Counted from the stretch's first letter, positions 53,596 to 63,208 are shown. The stretch: 64,000 nt of DNA from Sphingobacteriia bacterium 28-36-52 (GCA_002281575.1 NCGN01000003.1:124001-188000); one strand, 5' to 3'. Program-made: numbers and translations. The notes: a model not told the origin generated them from the sequence alone.

Positions 53596-55158
53596 CTAGA
53601 AAGGTTGATCATTGTCTATGCCTTCATCAAAATCAGCAGAGTTATTCATCTTACTTCCTTTTTGAATAAAGAATGCTGTTTCTCCATTTCCCTGAGAGGC
53701 GGCAGTTGGGCCTACTGATTTCCAATTACTAGGACCAGATTCTGCTTCCATATCTTCAAATTTCTGAATCTCTAATTTCGCACGAAGTTTAATGGTTTCC
53801 AAAGAACCATTTCTATGCTTGGCAATTCGAATATGGGTTTCACCGCTTATGCTTTCGCCCATTTCATTATTGTTTACTTCATAATATTCAGGACGATAAA
53901 TAAACATTACCATATCCGCATCTTGTTCAATGGCTCCCGATTCACGAAGGTCACTCAACTGAGGCATTTTACTTTCCTTTCTGGTTTCGACAGCACGGCT
54001 TAACTGACTCAGTGCAATAATAGGCACTTTCAATTCCTTGGCCAGCGATTTTAAATTACGAGAGATATTACTGATTTCTTGCTCACGATTGCCTCCTCTA
54101 TCGTTACTTCCACTCATCAATTGCAAATAGTCAATAATGATAATACCCACATTGTGCTTGTTCACCATTCTACGGGCTTTTGCACGAAACTCAAAGATAT
54201 TTAAGGCAGCCGTATCATCAATATACAAAGGTGCATTCTCTAATTTCTTAATCCCTTTACTATGCAATTGCTGGTACTCATAGTCTTCCAATTTACCACG
54301 ACTAATTTTTTCCATTTTGATTTCACTTTCCGCACTTAAAATACGCTGCACCAATTGCGCAGCACTCATTTCAAGGGAGAAGAAACCAACTCCTACAGGT
54401 TTAGTTGGATGCAAAGCAGCATTACGAGCGAGGTTCAGGGCAAAAGCTGTTTTACCTACTGATGGACGCGCAGCCAAAATAATTAAATCGGTAGGCTGCC
54501 AACCATAGGTTACTCTATCTAATGAAGCAAAGCCACTTGGCACACCAGAAATTTCGTCTGTTTTAGTTCTGAGTTCATCAATACGAGTAATGGCTTCAAT
54601 TAAAACCCCACCAATGTCTTCAAAGTTTTTCTTTAAATAGTTATTGGTGATATTGAACATCTTGGTTTCTGATTCATCTAATAAATCAAAAACATCTGTA
54701 CCTTCTTCATAAGCATCTCCAATAATTTCACCACTAATTTTAATCAATTCACGTTGAATAAATTTTTGCAGTACTATACGAGCATGGGCATCAATATTCG
54801 CAGTAGAAACTACTGAGTTGGTGAGCTTGGTAACAAAATAAGGCCCCCCAATCAAATCTAATTTTTCCTGCATTTTCAATTCTTCCACCACCGTCAAAAT
54901 ATCTATTGGTATAGATTTTTGTTGCAGGCTTTGCATAGCCAAGAAAATATATTGGTGTGCGTCTACATAAAAACACTCAGGCTTAATAATTTCCGATACC
55001 GTATCAAAAGCACTTTTCTCTAACATCAATGCACCCAAAATAGCTTCCTCTAATTCCTTTGCTTGAGGGGGTACTTTACCATATACCATAGTGCTTAGAT
55101 CTATAGCTGGCTTTCTTCTTTTTCTGTCTTTATTTAAACTAGTAATCTCCATGCTCAA
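53596..55158 (-). CDS. dnaB: Replicative DNA helicase DnaB
   Basis: Hexameric 5'-3' helicase that opens the replication fork. 520 residues: N-terminal domain (PQAKELEEAILGALMLEKSAF, SLQQKSIPIDILTVVEEL), linker helix, and RecA-like domain with Walker A ILAARPSVGKTAFALN, Walker B IIIIDYLQLMSG and the ALSQLSRAVE and DLRESGAIEQDADMV motifs. No intein. The C-terminal ~40 residues are low-complexity with a FDEGIDNDQPF end. It is the first gene of the leftward run, and its upstream gap holds the DnaA-box-like array. Confidence 0.96.
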   Translation of the reverse strand: MSMEITSLNKDRKRRKPAIDLSTMVYGKVPPQAKELEEAILGALMLEKSAFDTVSEIIKPECFYVDAHQYIFLAMQSLQQKSIPIDILTVVEELKMQEKLDLIGGPYFVTKLTNSVVSTANIDAHARIVLQKFIQRELIKISGEIIGDAYEEGTDVFDLLDESETKMFNITNNYLKKNFEDIGGVLIEAITRIDELRTKTDEISGVPSGFASLDRVTYGWQPTDLIILAARPSVGKTAFALNLARNAALHPTKPVGVGFFSLEMSAAQLVQRILSAESEIKMEKISRGKLEDYEYQQLHSKGIKKLENAPLYIDDTAALNIFEFRAKARRMVNKHNVGIIIIDYLQLMSGSNDRGGNREQEISNISRNLKSLAKELKVPIIALSQLSRAVETRKESKMPQLSDLRESGAIEQDADMVMFIYRPEYYEVNNNEMGESISGETHIRIAKHRNGSLETIKLRAKLEIQKFEDMEAESGPSNWKSVGPTAASQGNGETAFFIQKGSKMNNSADFDEGIDNDQPF

Positions 55159-55503
55159 TTTTGCTTATTCTTTTAAAAACTCCAGATGATTCCTCCAAAC
55201 CAGTGTTACCGAATTGTTAACAGCTGAGTAAGGGGGAGCGAATATAATGGTATGGAATTGGTACTGGAAATTTTTTTGGGCTCTATTTATTCCACAGCTA
55301 ATTCCCTGCTTATCCACAGCAATTACCCGTCTATTCACACAAAGTACTAAGCTTATCCCCCATTTTCAAAAGTTTTCCTCTATTATTTGGAGAAATTAAC
55401 ATTCCTTGGTTAACAAAGAAAATTCAGAAAAATAGGGCTGGTTTCAAGGGAATAAACTAAGTATAAAGACAAATGGCTAAAACTTAGTCTACCTTTATAA
55501 CCT
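55159..55503. other. Intergenic region with DnaA-box-like array; candidate oriC
   Basis: 345 bp between divergent dnaB and the hemerythrin fusion. One exact DnaA box, TTATCCACA (55310-55318), is flanked by TATTCCACA (55288-55296), CTATTCACA (55331-55339) and TTATCCCCC (55353-55361), all in the same orientation and 21-22 bp apart, that is two helical turns. An AT-rich tract (about 55362-55420) follows. Gene orientation turns from leftward to rightward here. Alternatively the array regulates dnaB. Confidence 0.5.
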
Positions 55504-56283
55504 ATGATACAAGTATACAATTACGATACAGTAAGTGAAGCCTTAAACGACTTAGCAAAGCGGGGCTTTACACACGACTTCAATATACATGAAGATGCAG
55601 ATTGTTTAATATGCACCAATACAATGACACAGCTATCTCCCGAAGAGTTTGAAATTGTAGAAACCTATCGTTTTGAAGGAGATACTGATCCTGCAGACGA
55701 AATGATTGTATTTGCCATTTCTTCTATAAAGCACAACTTGAAAGGAACGCTATTAAATGCATATGGCATATATGCGGATGGGGCTACTTCCAAAATTGTA
55801 GCTAAGCTAGAAAAAAATGCATCTCCTGCAAAACCAATTAATCGTGCCGAATATTTAAAAAAATTAAGCCGTGAACACCACCATGGATTACTACTGGCCT
55901 GGAAAATAAAGACAGGTTTTTCTAAAAAAATACCAGCTGAACGTATAAAAAAATATACTGATTGGTTTTATACAGCACATTTGAAACGACATTTTCAAGA
56001 GGAAGAAAAGTACGTATTTCCCATATTAGGTAATGACAATATTTTAATACAAAAAGCAATTCAAGAACATCAACAACTTGCTCAACTTTTTAACGAAACA
56101 GATAATTTAGAAATGGCATTAAAACAAATAGCCATTGATTTGGTAAACCATATTCGATTTGAAGAGCGGATTCTTTTTAATCAAATTCAAGCAAAAGCAA
56201 CACCAGAACAAATTACCATGACAGAAGCATTACATACGAGTGAATCCTTTATTGACAATACAACCGATCCATTTTGGAACTAA
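55504..56283 (+). CDS. Fusion of a small Bacteroidota domain with a hemerythrin HHE domain
   Basis: 259 residues. Residues 1-105 (SEALNDLAKRGFTHDFNIHE, PEEFEIVETYRFEGDTDP, GTLLNAYGIYADG) match the ~100-aa proteins often mislabelled phosphoribosylpyrophosphate synthetase in this phylum; they have no synthetase active site. Residues 115-245 are a hemerythrin-like four-helix domain with di-iron ligands: H125-127, H159/H163 and E166-168 (HLKRHFQEEEKYVF), H189, H216 and E220. Such domains bind O2 or NO, or sense iron. It overlaps the NDH-2-like gene by 10 bp, so a common redox role is likely. A TACCTTTA element ends 6 bp before the ATG. Confidence 0.8.
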   Translation: MIQVYNYDTVSEALNDLAKRGFTHDFNIHEDADCLICTNTMTQLSPEEFEIVETYRFEGDTDPADEMIVFAISSIKHNLKGTLLNAYGIYADGATSKIVAKLEKNASPAKPINRAEYLKKLSREHHHGLLLAWKIKTGFSKKIPAERIKKYTDWFYTAHLKRHFQEEEKYVFPILGNDNILIQKAIQEHQQLAQLFNETDNLEMALKQIAIDLVNHIRFEERILFNQIQAKATPEQITMTEALHTSESFIDNTTDPFWN

Positions 56284-57530
56284 ATACAAAAAAGAAAATC
56301 ATTGTTGTGGGGGGTGGTTTTGCAGGAGTACAACTCATTAAAAATTTAGATAAGAAGCTATTTGATATATTATTAATTGATAAAATTAATCACCATCAAT
56401 TTCAACCACTATTTTATCAGGTAGCAGCTTCCCAGTTAGAACCAGCAAGCATTTCCTTCCCTTTAAGAAATATTTTTAAATACAAGAAAAACCTTCAAAT
56501 CCGTTTAGCAGAACTACTTTCAATAAATAGTTCAGCTAATACAATTGAAACTTCAATTGGGGTATTCCATTATGATTTTTTAGTACTTGCAGTTGGCTGT
56601 ACCACCAACTTTTTCGGGAACGAAACAATAAGGCAGCACAGTTTTACTTTGAAAACAACTAATGATGCAATAGAAATTCGAAATCATATCCTTCAAACCT
56701 TTGAAGACATTATTTCTGCAGAAGAAAAAGACAAAGCTGCTTTATTAAATTTAACCATTGTAGGCGCAGGGCCAACAGGTGTAGAGTTGGCAGGGGCTTT
56801 TGCCGAAATCAAAAAAAATATTCTACCTAAAGATTATCCAGGAATCAACTTTGCGCAATTCAATATCAATTTAATTGAGGGCAGCAAGCATACTTTAAAT
56901 AGTATGAGTGATTTAGCCAAAAAGACTTCTAGAATGTATTTAGAAGAAATGGGCGTACATATTACTACAGAAACATTTGTCAAAAATTATGATGGGCATA
57001 CGCTTGAATTAAGTAATGGGAATACCCTACAATCAAAAACAGTTATTTGGGCAGCAGGGGTGATTGGCAATAAAATAATTGGACTGACCTCAACAGCCAT
57101 GAAACCAGGAAATAGAATAGCGGTTAACAGAACCAACTTAGTTGAAGGATGTCAAAATATTTATGCAATTGGAGATATTGCTTTAATGGCGACTCCCAAG
57201 TATCCAAAGGGTCACCCACAACTAGCCAATGTAGCGATCAATCAAGCAAAGAACTTGGCAAAAAATCTGAAGCGCCAAGCGAATAATACTCCTCAAAAAG
57301 AATTTGAGTATACAGACCTCGGATCTATGGCCACCATTGGTCGGAACAAAGCAGTAGTAGATTTACCCTTTTACCATTTCAAAGGATATTTTGCTTGGTT
57401 AGTTTGGATGTTCTTACACTTGATGCTCATTTTAAGCGTAAGAAACAAACTCATCATTTTTATTAATTGGGTTTGGGCTTATTTTACCAAAGACACATCC
57501 CTTAGGTTGATTTTAAAACAAAAAAAATAA
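56274..57530 (+). CDS. NDH-2-like NAD(P)/FAD-dependent oxidoreductase
   Basis: 418 residues of the type II NADH:quinone oxidoreductase fold, with two dinucleotide sites: IIVVGGGFAGVQLIKNL (FAD) and TIVGAGPTGVELAGAFAE (NADH), then NIYAIGDIALM. Quinone-site signature FYQVAASQLEPASISFPLRNIF is present. Near the C-terminus a hydrophobic stretch (YFAWLVWMFLHLMLILSV) may attach it to the membrane. It likely passes electrons from NADH to menaquinone without pumping protons. The start is a TTG inside the hemerythrin gene (overlap 10 bp), which indicates coupling. Confidence 0.9.
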   Translation: MELNTKKKIIVVGGGFAGVQLIKNLDKKLFDILLIDKINHHQFQPLFYQVAASQLEPASISFPLRNIFKYKKNLQIRLAELLSINSSANTIETSIGVFHYDFLVLAVGCTTNFFGNETIRQHSFTLKTTNDAIEIRNHILQTFEDIISAEEKDKAALLNLTIVGAGPTGVELAGAFAEIKKNILPKDYPGINFAQFNINLIEGSKHTLNSMSDLAKKTSRMYLEEMGVHITTETFVKNYDGHTLELSNGNTLQSKTVIWAAGVIGNKIIGLTSTAMKPGNRIAVNRTNLVEGCQNIYAIGDIALMATPKYPKGHPQLANVAINQAKNLAKNLKRQANNTPQKEFEYTDLGSMATIGRNKAVVDLPFYHFKGYFAWLVWMFLHLMLILSVRNKLIIFINWVWAYFTKDTSLRLILKQKK

Positions 57531-57552
57531 AGAGGAAGTTTCTTATTTTTTT
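57526..57552 (+). terminator. Possible terminator after the NDH-2-like gene
   Basis: A short, bulged stem (AATAAAGA near the stop codon against TCTTATT) is followed by a T run to 57552. Convergent genes meet here. The stem is weak and AT-rich. Confidence 0.3.
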
Positions 57553-57953
57553 CGCTTTTGGTTAATTGTAAACTGCGGAGTTAGCGGGTTAACATTGACT
57601 AATTGAAGCGATTTAACCATATGCAAAGTGCCATTTTTATACTTTAAAAAATGAGGTGTTTTTAAGTGCAATTCATATGCGGCTTTACTGGCATATACTT
57701 CCAAAATAGTAAAATGAGTGGGTCGCGAAACTTCAGACATTGGATAAATGGTTAGCACCCCTGGTTCTTTTTTTAGTGCTTGCTCCACGCCTTCTTTTAA
57801 AAAAGATTTGTACTCAGTTAAATAAGCAGAATCAACTTCCAATACTGCTAGTCTAGTGATGGTTTCTTTAGATTGAGCATTTGCTTGTTGAAAAGCTAGT
57901 AATATGATAAGCACTAGGAGAATTGATTTAAAAAAAGTGTTTACCTGCTTCAT
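57543..57953 (-). CDS. Exported antibiotic-biosynthesis-monooxygenase-fold protein
   Basis: About 136 residues with signal peptide (TFFKSILLVLIILLAFQQANAQ) and one ABM-type ferredoxin-like domain: ITRLAVLEVDSAYLTEYKSFL, KKEPGVLTIYPMSE, THFTILEVYASKAAYELHLKTPHFLKY. In relatives such domains oxidise quinols or heme-like compounds, or only bind them. Export to the periplasm is less usual. The start is the Met at 57953 (MKQVNTFFKS), because it gives a good signal peptide. Confidence 0.8.
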   Translation of the reverse strand: MKQVNTFFKSILLVLIILLAFQQANAQSKETITRLAVLEVDSAYLTEYKSFLKEGVEQALKKEPGVLTIYPMSEVSRPTHFTILEVYASKAAYELHLKTPHFLKYKNGTLHMVKSLQLVNVNPLTPQFTINQKRKK

Positions 57954-58056
57954 TTTGAAATGATTGATGATTTTGCAAAAATCGTACATAAAGCCCAATC
58001 TCGCTCACTTACGCCGAATACCTTAAATTCGCATTTTTAACCATCGTCGCTATACT

Positions 58057-60471
58057 ATGACTATCAGTTACAATTGGCTTTGTGAATATTTACCAGATGC
58101 AATAGAACCTGCTCAATTGTCTAAAATCCTTACTTCTATTGGTTTAGAAGTAGAGAGTTTGGAGCAATATGAGAAAATTAAGGGCGGATTAGCGGGCGTG
58201 GTAATTGGAGAGGTATTGACTTGTGAGCAGCACCCCAATGCAGATAAACTAAAGTTGACTACTATCAATATTGGTAAAGAAGTACCATTGAAAGTAGTTT
58301 GTGGCGCTGCCAATGTAGCAGCATTGCAAAAAGTAGCTGTGGCAACGGTGGGAGCAACCATCTATCCAATGACAGGCGAACCCATGACCATGAAAGCCGC
58401 TAAAATTAGGGGCGAAGAAAGCCAGGGGATGATATGCGCAGAAGATGAATTGGGATTGGGTTACAGCCACGATGGTATTATGGTATTGCCGAACCACTTA
58501 ACACCAGGCACCCCTGCTGCAGAATACTTTAAACCTTATTCAGATTATATTTTTGAAATTGGACTTACGCCTAATCGAATGGATGCCATGAGTCATTTAG
58601 GCGTTGCCCGTGATGTGGCTGCTTACTTAACGCACCATCAAAAAGAAACCCGCGTTAAGCAACCTTATGCCAATGGATTTAAAGCCGATAACAACGACGC
58701 TCCTATAAAAGTAACTGTAGAAAATTCAACTGATTGTCCAAGATATGCAGGAGTAACTATTTCAGGTGTTACCGTTGCTCCTTCCCCTGAATGGCTGGTG
58801 AATAAGTTGACTGCTATTGGGGTAAGAAGCATTAATAATATTGTAGACGTTACCAATTATATTTTACACGAAACAGGCCAACCCTTACACGCTTTCGATT
58901 TGAAAGCCATTACTGGTAATGAAATCATTGTAAAGAATGTGGCAACAGGAACTAAATTCATTACACTAGACGATAAAGAAAGAAGTTTACACGCAGAAGA
59001 TTTGATGATTTGCAATGCCAGCGAAAGCATGTGTATTGCAGGTGTTTTTGGGGGAAGCAAGAGTGGTGTAAACAATGAAACCACTGCCATCTTCTTAGAA
59101 AGTGCCTGTTTTCATTCAACCACTATTCGCAAAACTTCTATGCGTCATGGGTTAAGAACCGATGCTGCTACTCGTTTTGAGAAGGGGATTGATATTTCAA
59201 ACACAGCCAATGTGCTAAAGCGCGCTGCATTGCTAATAAAAGAAGTAGCAGGCGGAACTATTTCTTGTGATTTAATTGATGTGTACCCGAATCCTAAACC
59301 AAAGACCACGGTAACCATTAAAAATCATTACCTGAAAAAATTAAGTGGGAAGAATTACCATGCCGATAAAGTAAAGCGCATTTTAACTTCATTGGGTTTT
59401 GAAATAGCCAAAGAAGGATTAGACGAGCTAATGGTTGAAGTACCTTATAGCAAGCCAGACATCAGCATTCCAGCCGATTTAGTGGAAGAAATTTTACGCA
59501 TTGATGGTTTAGACAATGTAGAAATTCCAACCATGATCAGCATCAGCCCTTCTGTAGAAAAACTAGGCATCAAAGAAAACTTAAAAGAAAAAATTGCTCA
59601 TTTCTTAGTTGGTAAAGGGTATACAGAAATATTAACCAATTCAATTACGAATAGTAAATATTTTGACGAAGCTCATTCGGGCAATGTGGTTAAAATGATG
59701 AATAATTTGAGTGCAGAATTAGACGTGATGCGCCCATCTATGTTAGAGAGTGGATTAGAAACTATTGCTTACAATGTGAATAGAAGAAATACCAATTTGC
59801 AATTATTTGAATTTGGTAAAACCTATTTAGTAGACGGCGAAGGCTTTAAGGAAGAAGAGCATTTTTGCATTTTTGCAACAGGCAATAGTGCAGAACAAGG
59901 TTGGAGAAATAAAACAACTCCTATAGATTTTTATAGCATGAAAGGACTGGCTACTGCTGTATTACAGTGGTGTGGCTTACAACATATTAGCATGGAAGAA
60001 TCAGCTGAAACAGCCGACACCGTTGCTATATACGCGAACAAGCAATTACTAGGCACCTTACAGATGGTAGGCAAAAACAAATTGAATCAGTTTGATTTAA
60101 AGCAGCCTGTTTATGTGCTTGATTTTCCTTTCGCCAATTTGGTAAAAGCGGTACAGAAAATAAAAGTGGTGTACAAAGAAGTCAATAAGTTTCCAGCTGT
60201 ACAACGAGACTTAGCATTGGTAGTAAACAAACAAACTCGATTCGAGCAAATTGAAAAAGCAGTGCAAGGGCTTAAAATAAACAAGCTGCAACAAATGAAC
60301 TTGTTTGATGTGTTTGAAAGTGATAAACTCGGTGCCGATAAAAAATCAATGGCGGTGAATTTCACTTTTTCCGACGATACCAAAACACTCACTGATAATG
60401 AGATTGATTCAATGATGAATAAATTGATCAAGTGTTTTGAAAAGGAAATTAATGCTGAAATAAGAAAATAA
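58057..60471 (+). CDS. pheT: Phenylalanine--tRNA ligase beta subunit
   Basis: 804 residues of the alpha2-beta2 enzyme that charges tRNA-Phe. Order: N-terminal MTISYNWLCEYLP, tRNA-binding OB domain (~40-155; LTCEQHPNADKLKLTTINIG), B3/B4 editing region (VARDVAAYL, ITLDDKERSL, CIAGVFGG), B5 (~405-475, KPDISIPADLVEEILRIDG), the synthetase-like core and the C-terminal anticodon-binding FDX-ACB domain (VYKEVNKFPAVQRDLALV). Normal length. pheS is not adjacent, as is usual in this phylum. Confidence 0.97.
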   Translation: MTISYNWLCEYLPDAIEPAQLSKILTSIGLEVESLEQYEKIKGGLAGVVIGEVLTCEQHPNADKLKLTTINIGKEVPLKVVCGAANVAALQKVAVATVGATIYPMTGEPMTMKAAKIRGEESQGMICAEDELGLGYSHDGIMVLPNHLTPGTPAAEYFKPYSDYIFEIGLTPNRMDAMSHLGVARDVAAYLTHHQKETRVKQPYANGFKADNNDAPIKVTVENSTDCPRYAGVTISGVTVAPSPEWLVNKLTAIGVRSINNIVDVTNYILHETGQPLHAFDLKAITGNEIIVKNVATGTKFITLDDKERSLHAEDLMICNASESMCIAGVFGGSKSGVNNETTAIFLESACFHSTTIRKTSMRHGLRTDAATRFEKGIDISNTANVLKRAALLIKEVAGGTISCDLIDVYPNPKPKTTVTIKNHYLKKLSGKNYHADKVKRILTSLGFEIAKEGLDELMVEVPYSKPDISIPADLVEEILRIDGLDNVEIPTMISISPSVEKLGIKENLKEKIAHFLVGKGYTEILTNSITNSKYFDEAHSGNVVKMMNNLSAELDVMRPSMLESGLETIAYNVNRRNTNLQLFEFGKTYLVDGEGFKEEEHFCIFATGNSAEQGWRNKTTPIDFYSMKGLATAVLQWCGLQHISMEESAETADTVAIYANKQLLGTLQMVGKNKLNQFDLKQPVYVLDFPFANLVKAVQKIKVVYKEVNKFPAVQRDLALVVNKQTRFEQIEKAVQGLKINKLQQMNLFDVFESDKLGADKKSMAVNFTFSDDTKTLTDNEIDSMMNKLIKCFEKEINAEIRK

Positions 60472-60487
60472 CGCCTAATTTTCTACT

Positions 60488-60775
60488 ATGGCTCTGTTGA
60501 ATGAACATATAACTGAATTGCAAGAAAAACTGCAAGTATTGTTGAAAGCTTATCGCCAGGTTCAAAAAGAGAACCAGCGATTAGAAAAAGAGTTGAGCAA
60601 TATTCAACAGTTGCAGGCGAGTAATACAGCTGCTTTAAGTGTATTGGAACAAAAATTGGCAGCGGCCAGAATGAGTTCAGGCAGCTGGGATCACGAAGAA
60701 AAACTCAAATTGCAAAAACAAATAGATACCTACCTTAAAGAAATAGATAAATGCCTGGCGTTGCTGCACGCTTAA
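60488..60775 (+). CDS. Small coiled-coil protein upstream of zapA
   Basis: 95 residues, nearly all heptad-repeat coiled coil (EHITELQEKLQVLLKAYRQV, ENQRLEKELSNIQQLQ), with a short GSWDHEEKLKLQKQ break. I recognise no family for certain. Size, coiled coil and place 4 bp before zapA are like ZapB- or FtsL-type division partners, but this is inference. It follows pheT by 16 bp. Confidence 0.75.
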   Translation: MALLNEHITELQEKLQVLLKAYRQVQKENQRLEKELSNIQQLQASNTAALSVLEQKLAAARMSSGSWDHEEKLKLQKQIDTYLKEIDKCLALLHA

Positions 60776-60779
60776 TACC

Positions 60780-61076
60780 ATGTCTGAATTAATACCCGTA
60801 AATATTGTTGTTGCCGACCGGAACTACCGATTAAAAATTGAATCGGGAGACGAAGAAATGGTGCGCAAGACAGCCCAAACCATTAACGAAAAAATAGCCC
60901 AATTCAAATCTGATTTTGCGGGCAAAGACACCCAAGACTACTTGGCCATGGTATTGCTTTGGTTTGCCACCGAGCAAAAAGACAATGCTAAACTGGCTTT
61001 ACTGGCCGATGAAACTTCCAAACAGATTAAAGAACTGGCTCAATCCATCGATAAAGCATTGGAAGAGAATAGCTAA
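60780..61076 (+). CDS. zapA: Cell division protein ZapA
   Basis: 98 residues of the ZapA family: VNIVVADRNYRLKIESGDEEMVRKTAQTINEK-like N-terminal domain (VNIVVADRNYRLKI, then VRKTAQTINEKIAQF) followed by the C-terminal coiled coil. ZapA binds FtsZ and bundles protofilaments at the Z-ring. It sits 4 bp after the coiled-coil gene, and pheT-coiled coil-zapA-rny run in one direction. Confidence 0.9.
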   Translation: MSELIPVNIVVADRNYRLKIESGDEEMVRKTAQTINEKIAQFKSDFAGKDTQDYLAMVLLWFATEQKDNAKLALLADETSKQIKELAQSIDKALEENS

Positions 61077-61203
61077 TTTATTGCTGTACTCAAAAATCTC
61101 CTATCTTCTTGTTATCTTCGTAGCAAGTCAATTACTTATTATATATAAATGAGATTTGATCTGCTAAATAGAATTGTGAACGTTTTAAACCCTTGCCAAG
61201 AAC

Positions 61204-62769
61204 ATGGATCCAATAATTATTTCCATCATATCAGCTGTAGTAGCCCTAGTAGCGGGTGTTGTAGCGGGTAAAGTCATTTTTGCAAAAAACACCCAAAAAC
61301 AAGTAGAAGACGCCGAATTACAGGCGCAAACCATTTTAAAAGAAGCTGAACTAAGAGCAGAAACCATTAAAAAGGAGAAGCAATTAGAAGCAAAAGAAAG
61401 GTTTGTACAATTAAAATCGGAGTATGAGCGCGATGTGAATGAACGCAATCGCAAGATTGGGGAAATAGAAAATCGCATCAAACAAAAAGAGATTACCATC
61501 AACCAAAAGGAAGCCAGCATTGAAAAGCAGGTGAAAGAAAACGATGCTATCAAGGAAAATTTGAACCGTCAGATTGAGTTGGTAAATATCAAAAGAACAG
61601 AATTAGAGAAGCACCAAGAAGAGCATATCCGCCGATTAGAAAAAGTAGCTGGCTTAACTGCTGAAGACGCTAAAGCCCAGTTAATTGAAAGCTTGAAGCA
61701 GGAAGCGCACACACAGGCATTGTCATTGCAACAAGAAATTATTGAAGACGCTAAGCAAAAGGCCAATAAAGAAGCCCGTAAGATTGTTATTCAGTCTATA
61801 CAGCGAACTGCTGCGGAGCATACTATTGAGAATACCGTTACCGTATTCAACTTAGAAACCGACGAAATAAAAGGTCAAATCATTGGTAGAGAAGGTCGTA
61901 ATATCCGTGCCATTGAAGCCGCTACTGGAGTTGATTTAATTGTGGATGATACGCCGGAAGCTATTATCCTCAGCAGTTTTGATCCACTTAGAAGAGAAAT
62001 TGCCCGCTTGAGTTTACAGCGATTGGTATCCGATGGACGTATTCACCCAGCACGTATTGAAGAAGTGGTAGAAAAAACCCGTCGTCAATTAGAAGACCAG
62101 GTAATGGAAATTGGAGAGCGCACCGTAATAGAAATGGGCATCCATGGATTACACAAAGAGTTAATTAGAATTGTAGGTAAAATGCGTTTCCGTTCTTCTT
62201 ACGGCCAAAACCTATTGATGCATAGTCGTGAAACAGCCAATTTATGTGGGATTATGGCCTCCGAGTTAGGTATGAACCCTAAACTGGCTAAGAGAGCGGG
62301 ATTATTGCACGATATAGGCAAGGTTCCGGATGAAGAAACCGAATTGAGCCACGCCTTATTAGGGGCTAAATTGGCCGAAAAATATGGCGAAAACCCTGCG
62401 GTAGTAAACGCAATTGGGGCTCACCACGACGAAATGGAAATGTTGTACGTGATTTCTCCTATTGTTCAGGCTTGTGACGCCATCAGCGGTGCAAGACCAG
62501 GTGCTAGAAGGGAAATTATGCAGCAATACTTGCAAAGAATTAAAGATTTAGAGAACCTGGCTTTGGCTTACCAAGGGGTAGAGAAAGCCTATGCAATTCA
62601 AGCAGGACGTGAGTTACGCGTGATTGTAGAGGCAGATAAAGTAAGCGATGTAGACAGCGATAAACTCAGTTTTGAAATAGCACAAAAAATACAAACAGAA
62701 ATGACCTATCCAGGTCAAATTAGGGTGACGGTAATTAGGGAAAAGAGGGCTGTAAACGTAGCTCGATAG
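61204..62769 (+). CDS. rny: Ribonuclease Y
   Basis: Membrane-anchored endoribonuclease that starts mRNA decay. 521 residues: N-terminal helix ([21 protein letters not shown]), a long coiled coil (~30-200), a KH domain ([21 protein letters not shown], ~218-275) and an HD domain with the metal pair in [12 protein letters not shown]. All elements present at normal length. A near-consensus TATCTTCG element lies about 85 bp upstream, so a short 5' leader is possible. Confidence 0.97.
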   Translation: MDPIIISIISAVVALVAGVVAGKVIFAKNTQKQVEDAELQAQTILKEAELRAETIKKEKQLEAKERFVQLKSEYERDVNERNRKIGEIENRIKQKEITINQKEASIEKQVKENDAIKENLNRQIELVNIKRTELEKHQEEHIRRLEKVAGLTAEDAKAQLIESLKQEAHTQALSLQQEIIEDAKQKANKEARKIVIQSIQRTAAEHTIENTVTVFNLETDEIKGQIIGREGRNIRAIEAATGVDLIVDDTPEAIILSSFDPLRREIARLSLQRLVSDGRIHPARIEEVVEKTRRQLEDQVMEIGERTVIEMGIHGLHKELIRIVGKMRFRSSYGQNLLMHSRETANLCGIMASELGMNPKLAKRAGLLHDIGKVPDEETELSHALLGAKLAEKYGENPAVVNAIGAHHDEMEMLYVISPIVQACDAISGARPGARREIMQQYLQRIKDLENLALAYQGVEKAYAIQAGRELRVIVEADKVSDVDSDKLSFEIAQKIQTEMTYPGQIRVTVIREKRAVNVAR

Positions 62770-62784
62770 AAAATTCATGAAAAT

Positions 62785-62816
62785 TTGCATTTTTTAAAAT
62801 ATTCCCATTACCTTTG
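62785..62816 (+). promoter_or_regulatory. Bacteroidota-type promoter of rplS
   Basis: TTG at 62785-62787, 21-bp spacer, and TACCTTTG (full TAnnTTTG match) at 62809-62816, 22 bp before the rplS ATG. Confidence 0.65.
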
Positions 62817-62838
62817 CCGTCCGATAAAAATAAATGTT

Positions 62839-63189
62839 ATGCAGGCAGCAGTACAGTTTGTTCACGAACAATTGACCACGAAAAGAGAATTACCTAGCTT
62901 CAAAGCTGGTGATAATATTACCGTTAACTATAAGATTGTAGAGGGTGGTAAAGAGCGTATCCAGTCTTTCCGCGGAGATGTTATTAAACTACAAGGTGTA
63001 GGAGCTACTGCTTCATTTACCGTACGTAAAATCTCTGATGGTGTAGGTGTTGAGCGTTTGTTCCCCATCCAATCTCCAAATATTGAGTCAGTTATCTTGA
63101 ACAAAAAAGGTAAAGTACGTCGTGCTAAGTTGTTTTACCTACGTGAAAGAAGCGGTAAAAGTGCTCGTATTAAAGAAAAACGTTTCTAG
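62839..63189 (+). CDS. rplS: 50S ribosomal protein L19
   Basis: 116 residues at the 30S-50S interface. Family signatures: FKAGDNITVNYKIVEGGKERIQ, FRGDVIKLQG, FTVRKISDGVGVERLFPIQSP, VRRAKLFYLRERSGKSARIKE. The ATG at 62839 gives the standard length; an upstream ATG-like start at 62785 would overlap the promoter. It has its own promoter and terminator, so it is a single-gene unit, and is separate from trmD, its neighbour in many bacteria. Confidence 0.97.
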   Translation: MQAAVQFVHEQLTTKRELPSFKAGDNITVNYKIVEGGKERIQSFRGDVIKLQGVGATASFTVRKISDGVGVERLFPIQSPNIESVILNKKGKVRRAKLFYLRERSGKSARIKEKRF

Positions 63190-63208
63190 TAGAACGATAA
63201 ATTATATA

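Noticed and set aside
61077-61203. Gap after zapA as a possible 6S RNA site, by analogy with proteobacteria
   Set aside because: Only 127 bp and no 6S-like long hairpin seen; better explained as promoter and leader of rny.
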